From Mesorhizobium neociceri (lineage in GTDB: Bacteria; Pseudomonadota; Alphaproteobacteria; Rhizobiales; Rhizobiaceae), in the NCBI RefSeq assembly GCF_013520985.1, contig NZ_JACDTY010000013.1:124001-188000 (forward strand): a stretch of 64,000 bases of DNA, given 5' to 3'. The notes beneath the pieces were generated by a model. It saw nothing but the letters and a program-made list of their open reading frames with translations. It made no database searches and had not been told where the DNA came from. A program made the translations under genes and the position numbers. Shown piece by piece: positions 7,674-17,208 of this stretch (position 1 is the stretch's first letter; every line of letters starts with the position of its first letter).

Positions 7674-10352
7674 TTGGCTACGAAATCATCCAGGAAATCA
7701 GCAGAAACGACTGAGCCTGTCGGCTTGGCCGCGTTGGCAAAACTGGCCGATGTTTCCTATGCGTCGCTGGAGCGGGACCTCCGGGCGACGATCACGGCAC
7801 TCGAAGCACAGGCGCTGCGCTTCGAGACGGTGATCGAAAACATTTCGCAAGGCATCTGCTTTTTCGACCGCGACGAGCGGCTGATCCTGAGCAATCGCCG
7901 TTATGCGGAAATCTACCGCCTCGCACCTGAGCAGGTGCGCCCCGGCCTTACGCTGAGTGAAATCGTCGAGCGCCGCGCCGCTGCCGGCACGGCGGCGCTG
8001 GCCACCGACGCCTATCTGGCGATGGCGAGATCGGTCAATTCAGGCAAGGCTCCAAGAATCTGGACCGCCAAACTCCCCGACGGCCGGACCATCCAGATTT
8101 ATAACCAGTCAATGCCCGACGGCAGCTGGGTAGCCACGCATGACGACATTACCGATCTCATCGCCAATAGACAGATCGTCGACGAGCTTATCTCGTTGCA
8201 GGCACTGATCGACTGGGTGCCCAATTATCTCTGGGTCAAGGATACGCAAAGCCGCTTCATGGTCGTCAACAGCGCACTTGCGACTGACAGTGGCCGCGAC
8301 AAGACCGCCGACATGATCGGCCTGACCGATTTCGATATCCATCCCCCGGAGGTTGCGCAGAGATTTCGGCAAGTCGAACAGTCGGTGCTCGAAAGCGGAC
8401 AACCCTTGATCGACGCGGAAGAGTTCGTCGTCGATGCGTCAGGCACCGTAAAATGGCTCTCCTCGACCAAAGTGCCGTTGCGCAATGCTCAAAACGAAAT
8501 TTTCGGTCTGGTTGGCATCGCCCGCGACATCACCGCCCGCAAGCAGGCGGATGTCCTGCGCGGCGGACAGGCAAACATCCTGGAGATGATTGCAACGAGC
8601 GCACCGCTCGAGAACGTGCTCGACAGCCTGATGCGCCTGGTCGAGTCCCAACTGAAGGGGATATTCGGTTCCGTCCTGCTGCTCGACAAGGATGGCATGC
8701 ATTTGCGGCACGGTGCGGCGCCGAGCCTGGCCAAGGCCTATATGAGCGCCATCGATGGATCTGCCATCGGCCCCAAGACAGGGTCGTGCGGAACCGCTGC
8801 CTACCGGCGCGAACCGGTCATCGTCGCCGACATCCTGCAAGATCCGCTCTGGGAGGATTACCGCGAACTCGCGGCGCCTTATGGCTACCGTTCGTGCTGG
8901 TCGACCCCGATCCTGTCGCATCAGGGCGTCGTGCTAGGCGTCTTTGCCATGTATTCGATGAGCGTACGCGAGCCGACCGAGGCCGAGACCCGCCTGATCG
9001 AATTCACCACCCACATTGCCGGTATCGCTATCGAGCGCAAACGGGCCGAAGACCAGATCCACTTCATGGCCAACCATGATGCGCTGACCGGGCTGCCCAA
9101 TCGCGCTTTGCTGGAGGATCGGCTTTCCCAGGCGGTCCTCTACGCGCAGCGATACAATCGTTGGGTGACGGTGGTGTTCATCGATCTCGACAATTTCAAA
9201 CTGGTGAACGATACGTTGGGCCACAATGCCGGCGACGAACTCCTCAAGACTGTCGCCAGCCGTCTGGTTGGATGCGTGAAGGCAACCGACACCGTCGTGC
9301 GGGTAGGCGGCGACGAATTTGTCATCGTCCTGTTCGATCAGCCCACCAATGTCGATGTCATTTCGGAAACCCTGCAGACGATCAGGGATGCGATTGCCGA
9401 GCCGGTTCCTTTCGCCGAGCACCGCCTGCGATTAACGGCCAGCATCGGCATCGCAAATTACCCGAAGGACGGGACAAGCCCGGATAAGCTGTTGGCCAAT
9501 GCCGATGCCGCCATGTCTCGCGCCAAGGAATTCGGCAGCGACAATTTCCAGTTCTATGCCCCCGAGTTCAACTCAAGCGCACACGAAAAATTCCTGCTTC
9601 AGGAGGAATTGCGAAACGCGCTCGCCCGTTCGGAATTCGCGCTGCTCTACCAGCCGCAGGTCGATCTGCGGTCGGGTCAGATCCTGGCCGTCGAAGCGTT
9701 GGTGCGCTGGAACCACCCGGCGCGAGGCGTGGTGTCGCCAATGATGTTCATCCCGACTGCCGAGGAGACCGGCCTGATCGTGCCGATCGGCGACTGGATC
9801 CTGCACGAAGCCTGCCGGCAAAACAAAGCCTGGCAGCGCGCCGGTCTGCCGCCCGTCACCGTCTGCGTCAACGTGTCGGCGCGGCAGTTCAGGGAGAAGA
9901 ACCTGATCGACCGCGTCGTCAACGCATTGAAGGAAAGCGGCCTGGAGGCCAGGTATCTCGAGCTCGAGGTGACCGAAAGCCTGATCATGCAGGATTTCGA
10001 TCTGGCAGTCGCAACGATGAACGGACTGCAACAGCTCGGTGTGCAGATATCGATCGACGATTTCGGAACCGGCTATTCCAGCCTCAGCGCGCTCAAGACC
10101 TTTCCGGTGCAGCGACTGAAGATCGACAAATCCTTTATTGACGACCTCGCGACCGACGAGAACGATCAGGCGGTTACCAGCGCCGTCATCTCATTGGGTC
10201 AAAAGCTGAACCTGAGGGTCCTTGCCGAAGGCGTCGAGACGGAAGACCAGGTCGTCTTCCTGCGCAAGAACAATTGCGACGAAATGCAGGGCAATTATTT
10301 CAGCGAACCGCTGCCGGCCGGCGATGTCGGCGAGGTCATCGCCAAAGGCTGA
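7674..10352 (+). CDS. PAS-PAS-GAF-GGDEF-EAL c-di-GMP signalling protein
   Basis: The 892-residue protein contains, in order, a PAS-like domain (about 50-165), a second PAS with PAC tail (170-290, ending RDITARKQ), a GAF domain (300-455), a diguanylate cyclase domain with intact GGDEF (545-549), and a phosphodiesterase domain with EAL (674-676), NVSARQF, LEVTES, DDFGTG (795-800), KIDKSF and LAEGVE. All phosphodiesterase metal and catalytic residues seem present. The product inhibitory site upstream of GGDEF reads KATD rather than RxxD. TTG at 7674 was chosen as start because GGAGAAGG lies 5 bases upstream; a TTG at 7638 would add 12 residues. No membrane helices, so a soluble sensor. Which activity dominates in vivo is not predictable. 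Confidence 0.92.
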   Translation: MATKSSRKSAETTEPVGLAALAKLADVSYASLERDLRATITALEAQALRFETVIENISQGICFFDRDERLILSNRRYAEIYRLAPEQVRPGLTLSEIVERRAAAGTAALATDAYLAMARSVNSGKAPRIWTAKLPDGRTIQIYNQSMPDGSWVATHDDITDLIANRQIVDELISLQALIDWVPNYLWVKDTQSRFMVVNSALATDSGRDKTADMIGLTDFDIHPPEVAQRFRQVEQSVLESGQPLIDAEEFVVDASGTVKWLSSTKVPLRNAQNEIFGLVGIARDITARKQADVLRGGQANILEMIATSAPLENVLDSLMRLVESQLKGIFGSVLLLDKDGMHLRHGAAPSLAKAYMSAIDGSAIGPKTGSCGTAAYRREPVIVADILQDPLWEDYRELAAPYGYRSCWSTPILSHQGVVLGVFAMYSMSVREPTEAETRLIEFTTHIAGIAIERKRAEDQIHFMANHDALTGLPNRALLEDRLSQAVLYAQRYNRWVTVVFIDLDNFKLVNDTLGHNAGDELLKTVASRLVGCVKATDTVVRVGGDEFVIVLFDQPTNVDVISETLQTIRDAIAEPVPFAEHRLRLTASIGIANYPKDGTSPDKLLANADAAMSRAKEFGSDNFQFYAPEFNSSAHEKFLLQEELRNALARSEFALLYQPQVDLRSGQILAVEALVRWNHPARGVVSPMMFIPTAEETGLIVPIGDWILHEACRQNKAWQRAGLPPVTVCVNVSARQFREKNLIDRVVNALKESGLEARYLELEVTESLIMQDFDLAVATMNGLQQLGVQISIDDFGTGYSSLSALKTFPVQRLKIDKSFIDDLATDENDQAVTSAVISLGQKLNLRVLAEGVETEDQVVFLRKNNCDEMQGNYFSEPLPAGDVGEVIAKG

Positions 10353-10382
10353 CGATGAGTTGGCGTCGGTAGCCGCAGGCGC

Positions 10383-10865
10383 TTACCGTCCCAGCACCAG
10401 GCTCCAGTAGCGGATGGCGCCGTCGCGTCCGTCGCGCACATAGGCCAGGCCGAAGCGGCTGAAATCCGGATCGAGCATGTTGCGGCGGTGGCCGGCCGAA
10501 TGCATCCAGATGTCGAACAGTTTCTGCTGGTCGAACCGGCCCTCGGCGATGTTCTCGGCGGCGGCGCCGCGCACGCCATTGTCCTTCATCCGTGACGCGA
10601 AATCCTTGCCCCAGCCTGTCGTGTGGCTCATGCGTTCGCGCGAGGCCATATAGCCGGCCTGCTGGAGCGCGGCCTGCTCGAGTAGCGTGTCCGCCACCAG
10701 CGCCGGCAACCCGGCCGAGGCGCGGATGCCGGCCAGTGTCGCGGTGGCGGAGGACGAGACACCGGCGCCTTCGCCGGTCGGCACCGAGACCGTGCTGCAA
10801 GCGGCGAGGCCGGCCATGGCTGCAAAGCCGATCAGCAGCAAGCGCCTGTTTGGCTTTACACCCAT
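10383..10865 (-). CDS. CAP (SCP/PR1)-domain lipoprotein
   Basis: From Met at 10865 the protein has 160 residues: a basic start (MGVKPNRRLLLIG), a hydrophobic stretch and a lipobox GLAAC, so it is probably an acylated lipoprotein of the periplasmic side. The rest is a CAP superfamily domain with AENIAEG, HTTGWG and SAGHRRNMLD, which carry the conserved His/Glu pocket residues. An upstream start at 10919 would add 18 residues in front of the signal peptide and is less likely. The biochemical role of bacterial CAP proteins is not settled. It converges with the GGDEF-EAL gene, 30 bp away. Confidence 0.85.
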   Translation of the reverse strand: MGVKPNRRLLLIGFAAMAGLAACSTVSVPTGEGAGVSSSATATLAGIRASAGLPALVADTLLEQAALQQAGYMASRERMSHTTGWGKDFASRMKDNGVRGAAAENIAEGRFDQQKLFDIWMHSAGHRRNMLDPDFSRFGLAYVRDGRDGAIRYWSLVLGR

Positions 10866-11159
10866 TTCGCCCGAGTGGGGTTGCGTGAGCGGGTGATTGG
10901 TGGTGTCGATCAGTGTCATGCCTGTCTGACTTAGCGGCGATCATGGCTTTTGCCGGGCAGGGCTGCGAAAATCGCAACGGATGGATTCATCGAGGCGGTC
11001 TTCAACGCGCCGCGTCAGGCGATCGGCCCGGGGCGCCGATGAAAATCGCGTGATGCGGCGACTTTTCCCGGAATATCGGCTACAATGCCGGCGTTCTTGA
11101 AGTGGCAGCTGCGGGCGGCCATCCAGGCGGTGACCGCCCCGACACCCGGGAGGAAGGTT

Positions 11160-11984
11160 ATGGCCGGCTTTCATGTCATGGCGGACGCGCACGGACTGCA
11201 TGTGCAGCCCAGGGTGCGCCATATCACCACCGCGGACCTCTGGGATGCGCTCAAGCTCGGTCTCGACGATTTCTGGGCCAAGCCTTCGCATTACGTGTTC
11301 CTCTGCCTGATCTATCCCGTCGTCGGCCTGATCCTGACGCGGTGGACCTCCGGCTCCAACGCCATCCAGCTGATCTATCCGCTGATGTCGGGCTTCGCCC
11401 TGGTCGGCCCGTTCGCGGCAATCGGCCTCTACGAGATCAGCCGCCGGCGCGAACTCGGCATGGACACCTCCTGGCGGCACGCGCTTGACGTGCGTCGCTC
11501 GCCGGCATTGCCGTCGATCGCGGTCATCGGCGCCATGCTGTTGGTGCTGTTCCTGTTGTGGATGTTCACCGCACAGTCGATTTACACCAGCCTGTTCGGC
11601 GATCAGCCCCCGGCTTCGATCGCCGGATTTCTGAGCGAGTTGCTGACGACCAGCAAGGGCTGGACGCTGATCCTGTTCGGCAATGCCGCCGGTTTCATCT
11701 TTGCCGTGATCGTGCTGGCGACGACGGTGGTTGCCTTCCCGCTGCTGCTCGACCGCGACGTCGGCGCCGTGTCGGCGATCGAGACCTCGGCGCGCGCGGT
11801 GATGGCAAATCCGTTGCCGATGCTGCTGTGGGGGCTGGTCGTCGCCGTGCTGCTGGTGATCGGATCGATCCCGCTGTTTGCCGGGCTCGCCGTGGTCATG
11901 CCGGTGCTTGGCCATGCCACCTGGCACCTCTATCGCAAGGTGGTGGAGCCGGAGCGCGCGCAACAGACACGGCGGCCGATGTAG
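11160..11984 (+). CDS. DUF2189 integral membrane protein
   Basis: The 274-residue protein has about six hydrophobic helices and matches the DUF2189 pattern seen widely in Rhizobiales (ITTADLWDALKLGLDDFWAK near the N-terminus, GPFAAIGLYEISRR in the middle). The start at 11160 is set by GGGAGGAAGG 6 bases upstream of the core; an upstream ATG at 11085 would add 25 unlikely residues. Function is not known for the family. It is monocistronic, ending in an inverted repeat shared with the convergent lysE-like gene. Confidence 0.85.
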   Translation: MAGFHVMADAHGLHVQPRVRHITTADLWDALKLGLDDFWAKPSHYVFLCLIYPVVGLILTRWTSGSNAIQLIYPLMSGFALVGPFAAIGLYEISRRRELGMDTSWRHALDVRRSPALPSIAVIGAMLLVLFLLWMFTAQSIYTSLFGDQPPASIAGFLSELLTTSKGWTLILFGNAAGFIFAVIVLATTVVAFPLLLDRDVGAVSAIETSARAVMANPLPMLLWGLVVAVLLVIGSIPLFAGLAVVMPVLGHATWHLYRKVVEPERAQQTRRPM

Positions 11985-11997
11985 CGTCACCCAGCCG

Positions 11998-12053
11998 TAG
12001 GGTGTGTTGAGATCCAGGTCAGGCCGGCATCACCTGGATGGCAACGCACCCTA
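11998..12053. terminator. Bidirectional terminator-like inverted repeat between convergent genes
   Basis: Arms at 11998-12019 and 12032-12053 are 22 bp long with three mismatches, separated by a 12-base loop. The left arm begins TAGGGTGTGTTGAGATCC and the right arm ends with the stop codon of the LysE-type gene. Located exactly between two convergent genes, it is well placed to end transcription from both sides. There is no T-run, so Rho-independent termination is not certain; it may also be a copy of a dispersed palindrome. Confidence 0.6.
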
Positions 12054-12683
12054 GCGTTGCGCGTCGGTCGCCATTTTCAGCGCCAGCGCGGCAAGCACCG
12101 TGCCCATCATCCAGCGCTGGATGACCATCCATAGCGGCCGTCCGGCGAGGAAGGTGGCGATTGAACCGGCCGTCACCGCGATGATGGCGTTGACGGTCAG
12201 GCTGATCGAAATCTGCGTGGCGCCGAGCACCAGAAGCTGCGACAGCACATGGCCCTTGTCCAGCGAGATGAACTGCGGCAGCAGCGACAGATAGAGCACC
12301 GCCACTTTGGGGTTGAGGAGATTGGTCATCAGCCCCATGGCGAACAGCTTGCGCGGCCTGTCCTTCGGCAGTTCGCGCACCTGGAACGGCGAGCGCCCGC
12401 CGGGCCGCACCGCTTGCCAGGCGAGCCATAGCAGATAGAGCGCGCCGGCAATGCGCAGCGCGTCATAGGCGAACGGCACGGCAAGCAGCAGCGCGGTGAT
12501 CCCAAGGGCGGCCGATACGACATAGAACAGAAAGCCGACCGCCACGCCGCCGAGCGAGATCAGCCCGGCCTTCGGGCCTTGCGACAGCGAACGCGAGATC
12601 AGGTAGATCATGTTCGGCCCGGGCGTCAGCACCATGCCGAGGCAGACCAGCGCGAAGGCGAGATGGTTGGCGGTTTCGGGCAT
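12051..12683 (-). CDS. LysE/RhtB-family amino acid exporter
   Basis: The 210-residue protein has six predicted membrane helices and the family signature VLTPGPNMIYLISRSLSQG near residue 20, with GLMTNLLNPKVAVLYLSLLP in the middle. LysE/RhtB proteins export amino acids such as lysine, homoserine or threonine at the inner membrane. The start at 12683 follows CGGAGA at good spacing; an in-frame start at 12737 lacks this. Substrate is not predictable. No LysR-type partner gene is adjacent. Confidence 0.9.
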   Translation of the reverse strand: MPETANHLAFALVCLGMVLTPGPNMIYLISRSLSQGPKAGLISLGGVAVGFLFYVVSAALGITALLLAVPFAYDALRIAGALYLLWLAWQAVRPGGRSPFQVRELPKDRPRKLFAMGLMTNLLNPKVAVLYLSLLPQFISLDKGHVLSQLLVLGATQISISLTVNAIIAVTAGSIATFLAGRPLWMVIQRWMMGTVLAALALKMATDAQR

Positions 12684-12789
12684 GAAGGCATCTCCGGGAA
12701 GCGCTTGACCTTTGCCTCGCCGGATACTCGCGCGCAAGGGCTTGGCGACGCCGACCGTTACGCCAAGGTCGAAAACCTGCGAAAGCGCC

Positions 12790-14751
12790 TCAGCTCACCA
12801 CACGCAGGTTCGACAGTTCGTTGGCGATTTCCTTGAAATTGTCAGACAGCGTGGCGCCCGTGGCATTCCAGAACAGTTTCGCAGGCTTGCTCGGGTCGGT
12901 CGGATCCTTGCGGAAGCGCGAGTCGGACGAACACGTCTTCAGCGCGTCCATCGCGCTCTTGTCGCCGGCGTCGGTCGTCGACATGTCGAGCGCCACCGTC
13001 ATCACCATGATGTTGGCCGCCTTGGCGTTGTTGCACAACGTCGCCATCTGCTCGTTGAGCGCGGCGGTGTAGTTGCTCGACGAATAGTTGAGCTGGCCGA
13101 TGGCGCTCGACGTGCCGCCGAACAGGCGGGTGACCGCGGTGCCGTTGTAGCCGACGCCGGTATAGCCATAGCCGGCATAGGTCGACTTGTTGCCGGCGGG
13201 GTCGGAGTTCGCCGTCGAATAGGTGTTCTCGCCGTCGGTGAGCACGATGACCACCTTGTCGTTGCCACGCTCGGTCTCCGGGCGTCCCTCGGTGAAGGGC
13301 TCGGTGCTGGAGACGGTGCGCCAGCCCCAGGCCATGCCTTCCGGCACATTGGTGTTGCCGTTGGGCGCCATCAGGTCGATTGCGGCCTTGATCGTGGTCA
13401 GCCCGGTGGCGTTGGTGACGTCGGTCAGCGGCGTGATCGGCGTCGTGGTGCAGCTGTAGTTTGGCCCGGCGCCCTTGGCCAGTACCGGCGCATTGATTGG
13501 CCGCGGCTGGAAATACTTGGCCATGTTGGACTGCCTGGTCTTGCCGGTGGTGCTCGACGGATCGTCGTTCCACCAGCTGTTGACCGCGCCATAGGTCTTG
13601 GGAGCCACCTCGTCAGGATCCTGCGTGATATACCAGTGGTTGCCCGGCTCGTCCGGCGCAAACATCGGCACGAACATGGTGGCGGGGTCGCCGACGCCGG
13701 TGCCGGTATTGTTCGGTCCGCCGGAGGCCGGCGCGTCGTTGACATTATAGGGATAGGGACGGACTTCGACGCAGCCCTGCCAGCTGGCGAACGGTCCGTA
13801 TGTGTCGTTGTAGTCGTATTCGTCGTGGCTCTCCGAGCATGTATGATTGGCACGGTATTTGTCGCAGACCACGCGTTTGCTGCCGACGATGCGCTCGTGG
13901 CTGGTGACCACCTTCATGTCGCGATAAAGCGAGAAGCGGGTCAGCATCTGCCCCTCCTGCTCGCCCCAGCCAGTGCCTTTCTTGTACCAGATGCCACCGA
14001 TCTTCTGGGCATATTTGTCAGCGGCGTTCAGCGTCGACCAGTCGAAGTTCTCATTATGGATGGGCGACAGCCCGTAGGCGTCGATCCATGACGCGTTGTC
14101 GTTGCTGGCGCCGACATTGACCGATGCGGCGAACGGCACCAGGCTGAACTGGACCGGCTTGTCGATCTGCTTGATCATCGCTGCCTGTGCGGCGAGCGTG
14201 TCGACCAGTTGCTTGGCGGCCTGCTTGAGAAGGTCGATGCGCTTTTGTCCGGCGCCGGTGCCGTTGATCGACATCGAGCCTGAATTGTCGAGCACCATGG
14301 CCACTTCCAGTGTGTTCTTCAATCGCACCTGCGAGCACACGGAGTAGTCGATGTCGCCTGACGTCTTGCCGATCAACATCGACGCTGCCGGCAGGAAATA
14401 GGGCTTGTAGACCAGGCTGGCGCAAAGCTTGACGATGCCGCCGCCGGCCGTGCTGCTGGGCAGCGTGACGTCGAGCGTCGTGTTGGCGGGGTCGACGCTG
14501 TTGAGATTCGCCTTGAAGAAGTCGAGTGCATAGGCCCGCAACTGGTCGTCGGTGGCGCCTTCCACCAGCCGGCGCGCGGTGGCGAAGTTGGCGGCGTCGA
14601 GCGCGTTGACCACCTTCTGCTTCTCGCTGACCAAGCCGCTGAAGTCGACGGCCATCGCCACGCCACCCATCAGCGGCACCATGGCCAGAACGGTCATGAG
14701 AGCATAATTGCCGCGCCGGTCGCGCCAGAAGTCACGCCAGAATTTGCGCAT
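12790..14751 (-). CDS. TadG-like pilus-assembly protein with von Willebrand A domain (copy 1)
   Basis: The 653-residue protein begins with a Tad/TadE-G type membrane anchor (DRRGNYALMTVLAMVPLMGG), then a putative adhesive region and a vWA domain starting at DNSGSM (residues 155-160), the metal ion-dependent adhesion site. TDGENT further on supplies the second MIDAS segment. Between these two parts lies a long insertion with several Cys residues. The C-terminus (LSDNFKEIANELSNLRVVS) is nearly the same as in the next gene. TadG proteins are envelope components near Flp pilus machines, but no other tad gene is present here. It lies downstream of its paralogue on the same strand. Confidence 0.88.
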   Translation of the reverse strand: MRKFWRDFWRDRRGNYALMTVLAMVPLMGGVAMAVDFSGLVSEKQKVVNALDAANFATARRLVEGATDDQLRAYALDFFKANLNSVDPANTTLDVTLPSSTAGGGIVKLCASLVYKPYFLPAASMLIGKTSGDIDYSVCSQVRLKNTLEVAMVLDNSGSMSINGTGAGQKRIDLLKQAAKQLVDTLAAQAAMIKQIDKPVQFSLVPFAASVNVGASNDNASWIDAYGLSPIHNENFDWSTLNAADKYAQKIGGIWYKKGTGWGEQEGQMLTRFSLYRDMKVVTSHERIVGSKRVVCDKYRANHTCSESHDEYDYNDTYGPFASWQGCVEVRPYPYNVNDAPASGGPNNTGTGVGDPATMFVPMFAPDEPGNHWYITQDPDEVAPKTYGAVNSWWNDDPSSTTGKTRQSNMAKYFQPRPINAPVLAKGAGPNYSCTTTPITPLTDVTNATGLTTIKAAIDLMAPNGNTNVPEGMAWGWRTVSSTEPFTEGRPETERGNDKVVIVLTDGENTYSTANSDPAGNKSTYAGYGYTGVGYNGTAVTRLFGGTSSAIGQLNYSSSNYTAALNEQMATLCNNAKAANIMVMTVALDMSTTDAGDKSAMDALKTCSSDSRFRKDPTDPSKPAKLFWNATGATLSDNFKEIANELSNLRVVS

Positions 14752-14902
14752 GTGATGTAAGCGGCCCCGCCTGCGGATTCTTCAATGCCGCCACACTTTC
14801 ACAAAACGCTGAAGGACGGGTTTGGGAAACCGCTCGATTGCGCGGCCAGCGCTTCACCAAGCGCTAACCAATGCCTCGTGGCGTCGGCGGCCGCCATATG
14901 CG

Positions 14903-14929
14903 AAGCGCCCCGCCGAGGGCAGGGCGCTT
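14903..14929. terminator. Hairpin between the two tadG-like genes
   Basis: AAGCGCCC and GGGCGCTT form a perfect 8-bp stem with an 11-base loop, 20 bp beyond the stop codon of the upstream (14950-16866) gene. Transcription of that gene would read into it. There is no clear U-tract on the minus strand, so it may attenuate rather than end transcription. Confidence 0.45.
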
Positions 14930-14949
14930 GGTTCTTTGAGGAGCGCCGA

Positions 14950-16866
14950 TCAGCTGACGATGCGCAGGTTGGACAGTTCGTTGCCGATTTCCTTGAAATC
15001 GTCCGACAATGTGGCGCCGGTCGAGTTCCAGAACAGCTTGAGCGGATTGCCGGCCGAATCCTTGCGGAAGCGCGAATCCGATGAGCAGGTCTTCAAGGCG
15101 GCCATCTGTGCCGCTTCAGTCGTTTTGGTGGCGTCGAGGTCCAGCGCGATCGTCATGACGATCATGCCGGCGTCCTTTGCATTGGTGCAAAGCGTGGCGA
15201 AGTGCTCGTTCATCGCCTTGGTGTAATTGGCATTCGAATAGTCGGTCTTGGTAACGCTGCTACTGGTTCCAAGGAACGGGCGGCCGTAGGTATAGGTGCT
15301 GCCGAACGGCTTGGTTTGGCCGGGATAGGTGAGGTACCCGAGAGACGAATAGATGGCCTTGCTGCCGGCGAGGTCGTTGCCGCCCTGCAGGTAGTTGGTG
15401 CCTGAGTAGGACTGCGCTGTTACCGAGGTCGGCGTGTAATAGGTATTGGCGCCGTCGGTCAGCACGATCAGCACCTTGTCGTTGCCCTTTTCGGATTCGG
15501 ACCGGCCTTCGGTGAAGGGTGCGGTGCTGGAAAGGGCCCGCCAGCCCCAGGCCATGCCTTCCGGCACATTGGTGGCGCCGACGTCGACCATGGCGTCGAT
15601 GGCTGCCTTGACCGCCGTTTGGCCGGCCGCGACCGATACGTCGGTCAAAGGCGTGATCGCGGTCGTGCTGCAGCTGGTATTTGGCCCGGTATTGGAGCCG
15701 TAGGCCGGCGTCACCTTGGTGCCCGGAGTGAAATATTTTGGCATGTACTTCTGCCGCGTCGCGTTGTTGCTGCTTGTCGTCACGTCGAGGTGCCAGTTGT
15801 TGTTCGCCGGCCGTGAATTGCTGTCTACATTGTCGGTCTCGTCAGGCGCGAACATCGGCACGAACATGGTCGCCGGCGTCGTGGTCGAAGCAGCCGTGTC
15901 CTGTATGTTGTAAGGATAGGGACGGGATTCGACGCAGCCGCCCCAGGTCGCAATCGGTGCGTAGACTATGTTGGACGTGCAGACATTACTCGAGTTTTTG
16001 GTGCACGACGAAATGCGCTTCATCGATTTATAGATCGAAAAGCGCGTCAGCACCTGGTTCAGCTGCGTCGCATCCCAGGCCGAGCCCTTCGCGTAATAGT
16101 AGCTGCCGGACTGCACCGCGTACTGATTTGGGAGGACAGACGAAGTGAGCGTTGACCAGTCGAGATTCTCATGATCGAGAGGTGAGACGCCCGTCGTGTC
16201 CATCCAAGGGGCGTTGGCGTTCGTCGGACCGACATTGACCGAGGCTGCGAACGGCACCAGGCTGAACTGGACCGGCTTGTTGACCTGTTTCATCAGCTGT
16301 GCCTGGCCGGCAAGCTGGTCGACCAGCTGCTTGGCGGCACTCTTCAACAGGTCGAACCGCACCTGGCTCGAGCCGTGTCCCAGTTCGGTCATCGAGCCGG
16401 AATTGTCGAGCACCAGCGCCACTTCCAGCGAGTTCTTGAGGCGGATCTCTGATCTGGCGGTGAAATTGACGTTGGTGTTGCCGGACGACTTGCCAAGCAG
16501 AATGGCTGCCACCGGCACGAAGTACGGCTTGTACGTCAGGGCGGCTTGCAGAACCAGCGTGCCGCCGCCGGTGTTGTCTTTGGGAAGCGTCACGGTCAGC
16601 GCCGTATTGGCCGGTTGGACGTGGCCGAGATTGGCCTCGAAGAAATCCTTGGCATAGGCCTTGGCCGCATCGTCGGTCGCGCCGGAGACGATCTGCTGGG
16701 CAGTGGCGATGCCTGCGGCATCGAGCGCGTTCAGCGTGTCCTGGCGCTGGCGGATCAGCTCGGTGTAGTCGATGGCGAGCGCCAGGGCGCCCATCAAGGG
16801 CACCATGGTGATCACTGTCATCAAGGCATAGTTGCCGCCTCTGTCGCTTAGAAATCTGCGGATCAT
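14950..16866 (-). CDS. TadG-like pilus-assembly protein with von Willebrand A domain (copy 2)
   Basis: This 638-residue paralogue has the same architecture as copy 1: Tad anchor (DRGGNYALMTVITMVPLMG), MIDAS DNSGSM near residue 154, second MIDAS segment TDGANT, and the closing LSDDFKEIGNELSNLRIVS. The segments around the MIDAS and both ends are strongly conserved between the copies, while the central region differs. The start at 16866 aligns with copy 1; an in-frame ATG at 16923 would add 19 residues before the anchor. The tandem arrangement implies duplication. The vWA fold in this family is thought to mediate metal-dependent adhesion or pilus assembly; direct function is unknown. Confidence 0.88.
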   Translation of the reverse strand: MIRRFLSDRGGNYALMTVITMVPLMGALALAIDYTELIRQRQDTLNALDAAGIATAQQIVSGATDDAAKAYAKDFFEANLGHVQPANTALTVTLPKDNTGGGTLVLQAALTYKPYFVPVAAILLGKSSGNTNVNFTARSEIRLKNSLEVALVLDNSGSMTELGHGSSQVRFDLLKSAAKQLVDQLAGQAQLMKQVNKPVQFSLVPFAASVNVGPTNANAPWMDTTGVSPLDHENLDWSTLTSSVLPNQYAVQSGSYYYAKGSAWDATQLNQVLTRFSIYKSMKRISSCTKNSSNVCTSNIVYAPIATWGGCVESRPYPYNIQDTAASTTTPATMFVPMFAPDETDNVDSNSRPANNNWHLDVTTSSNNATRQKYMPKYFTPGTKVTPAYGSNTGPNTSCSTTAITPLTDVSVAAGQTAVKAAIDAMVDVGATNVPEGMAWGWRALSSTAPFTEGRSESEKGNDKVLIVLTDGANTYYTPTSVTAQSYSGTNYLQGGNDLAGSKAIYSSLGYLTYPGQTKPFGSTYTYGRPFLGTSSSVTKTDYSNANYTKAMNEHFATLCTNAKDAGMIVMTIALDLDATKTTEAAQMAALKTCSSDSRFRKDSAGNPLKLFWNSTGATLSDDFKEIGNELSNLRIVS

Positions 16867-17208
16867 GCCTTCAGCACCCCTGCCAGGACCCAAAATGTCG
16901 AATATCGGCGCGAAGATGCCCACAAATCGTTAAATTTCAGGTTGCTGAAATGCGTTCAAGATCGGCCCATCTTTTCAAGGCTCGTTAACCACTCGGCCCT
17001 GGTGATCGGCGATGCGACATTTTTCGATCGACCGAAGCTTGGGGAGAGGGCGCTTTCTGCGAGATGCAACCGCCATCAAGCCATGGCGCGACGGCGTCGA
17101 AAACGCCGAAAGCTGGTGACAAGATGAAACGCTTCGGTTAATGCGGGGCCGGTTGCGGCGGACCGTCGGCCGCAGCTCTCGCAACGATCGTCACATCAGG
17201 AAAACGGC
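16867..17208. other. Intergenic region between tadG-like copy 2 and HAD gene
   Basis: These 342 bp lie between divergently transcribed genes and should carry both promoters. AT-rich patches (for example around 16922-16945) are visible. I see no coding frame, repeat or terminator that can be supported. Confidence 0.35.
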
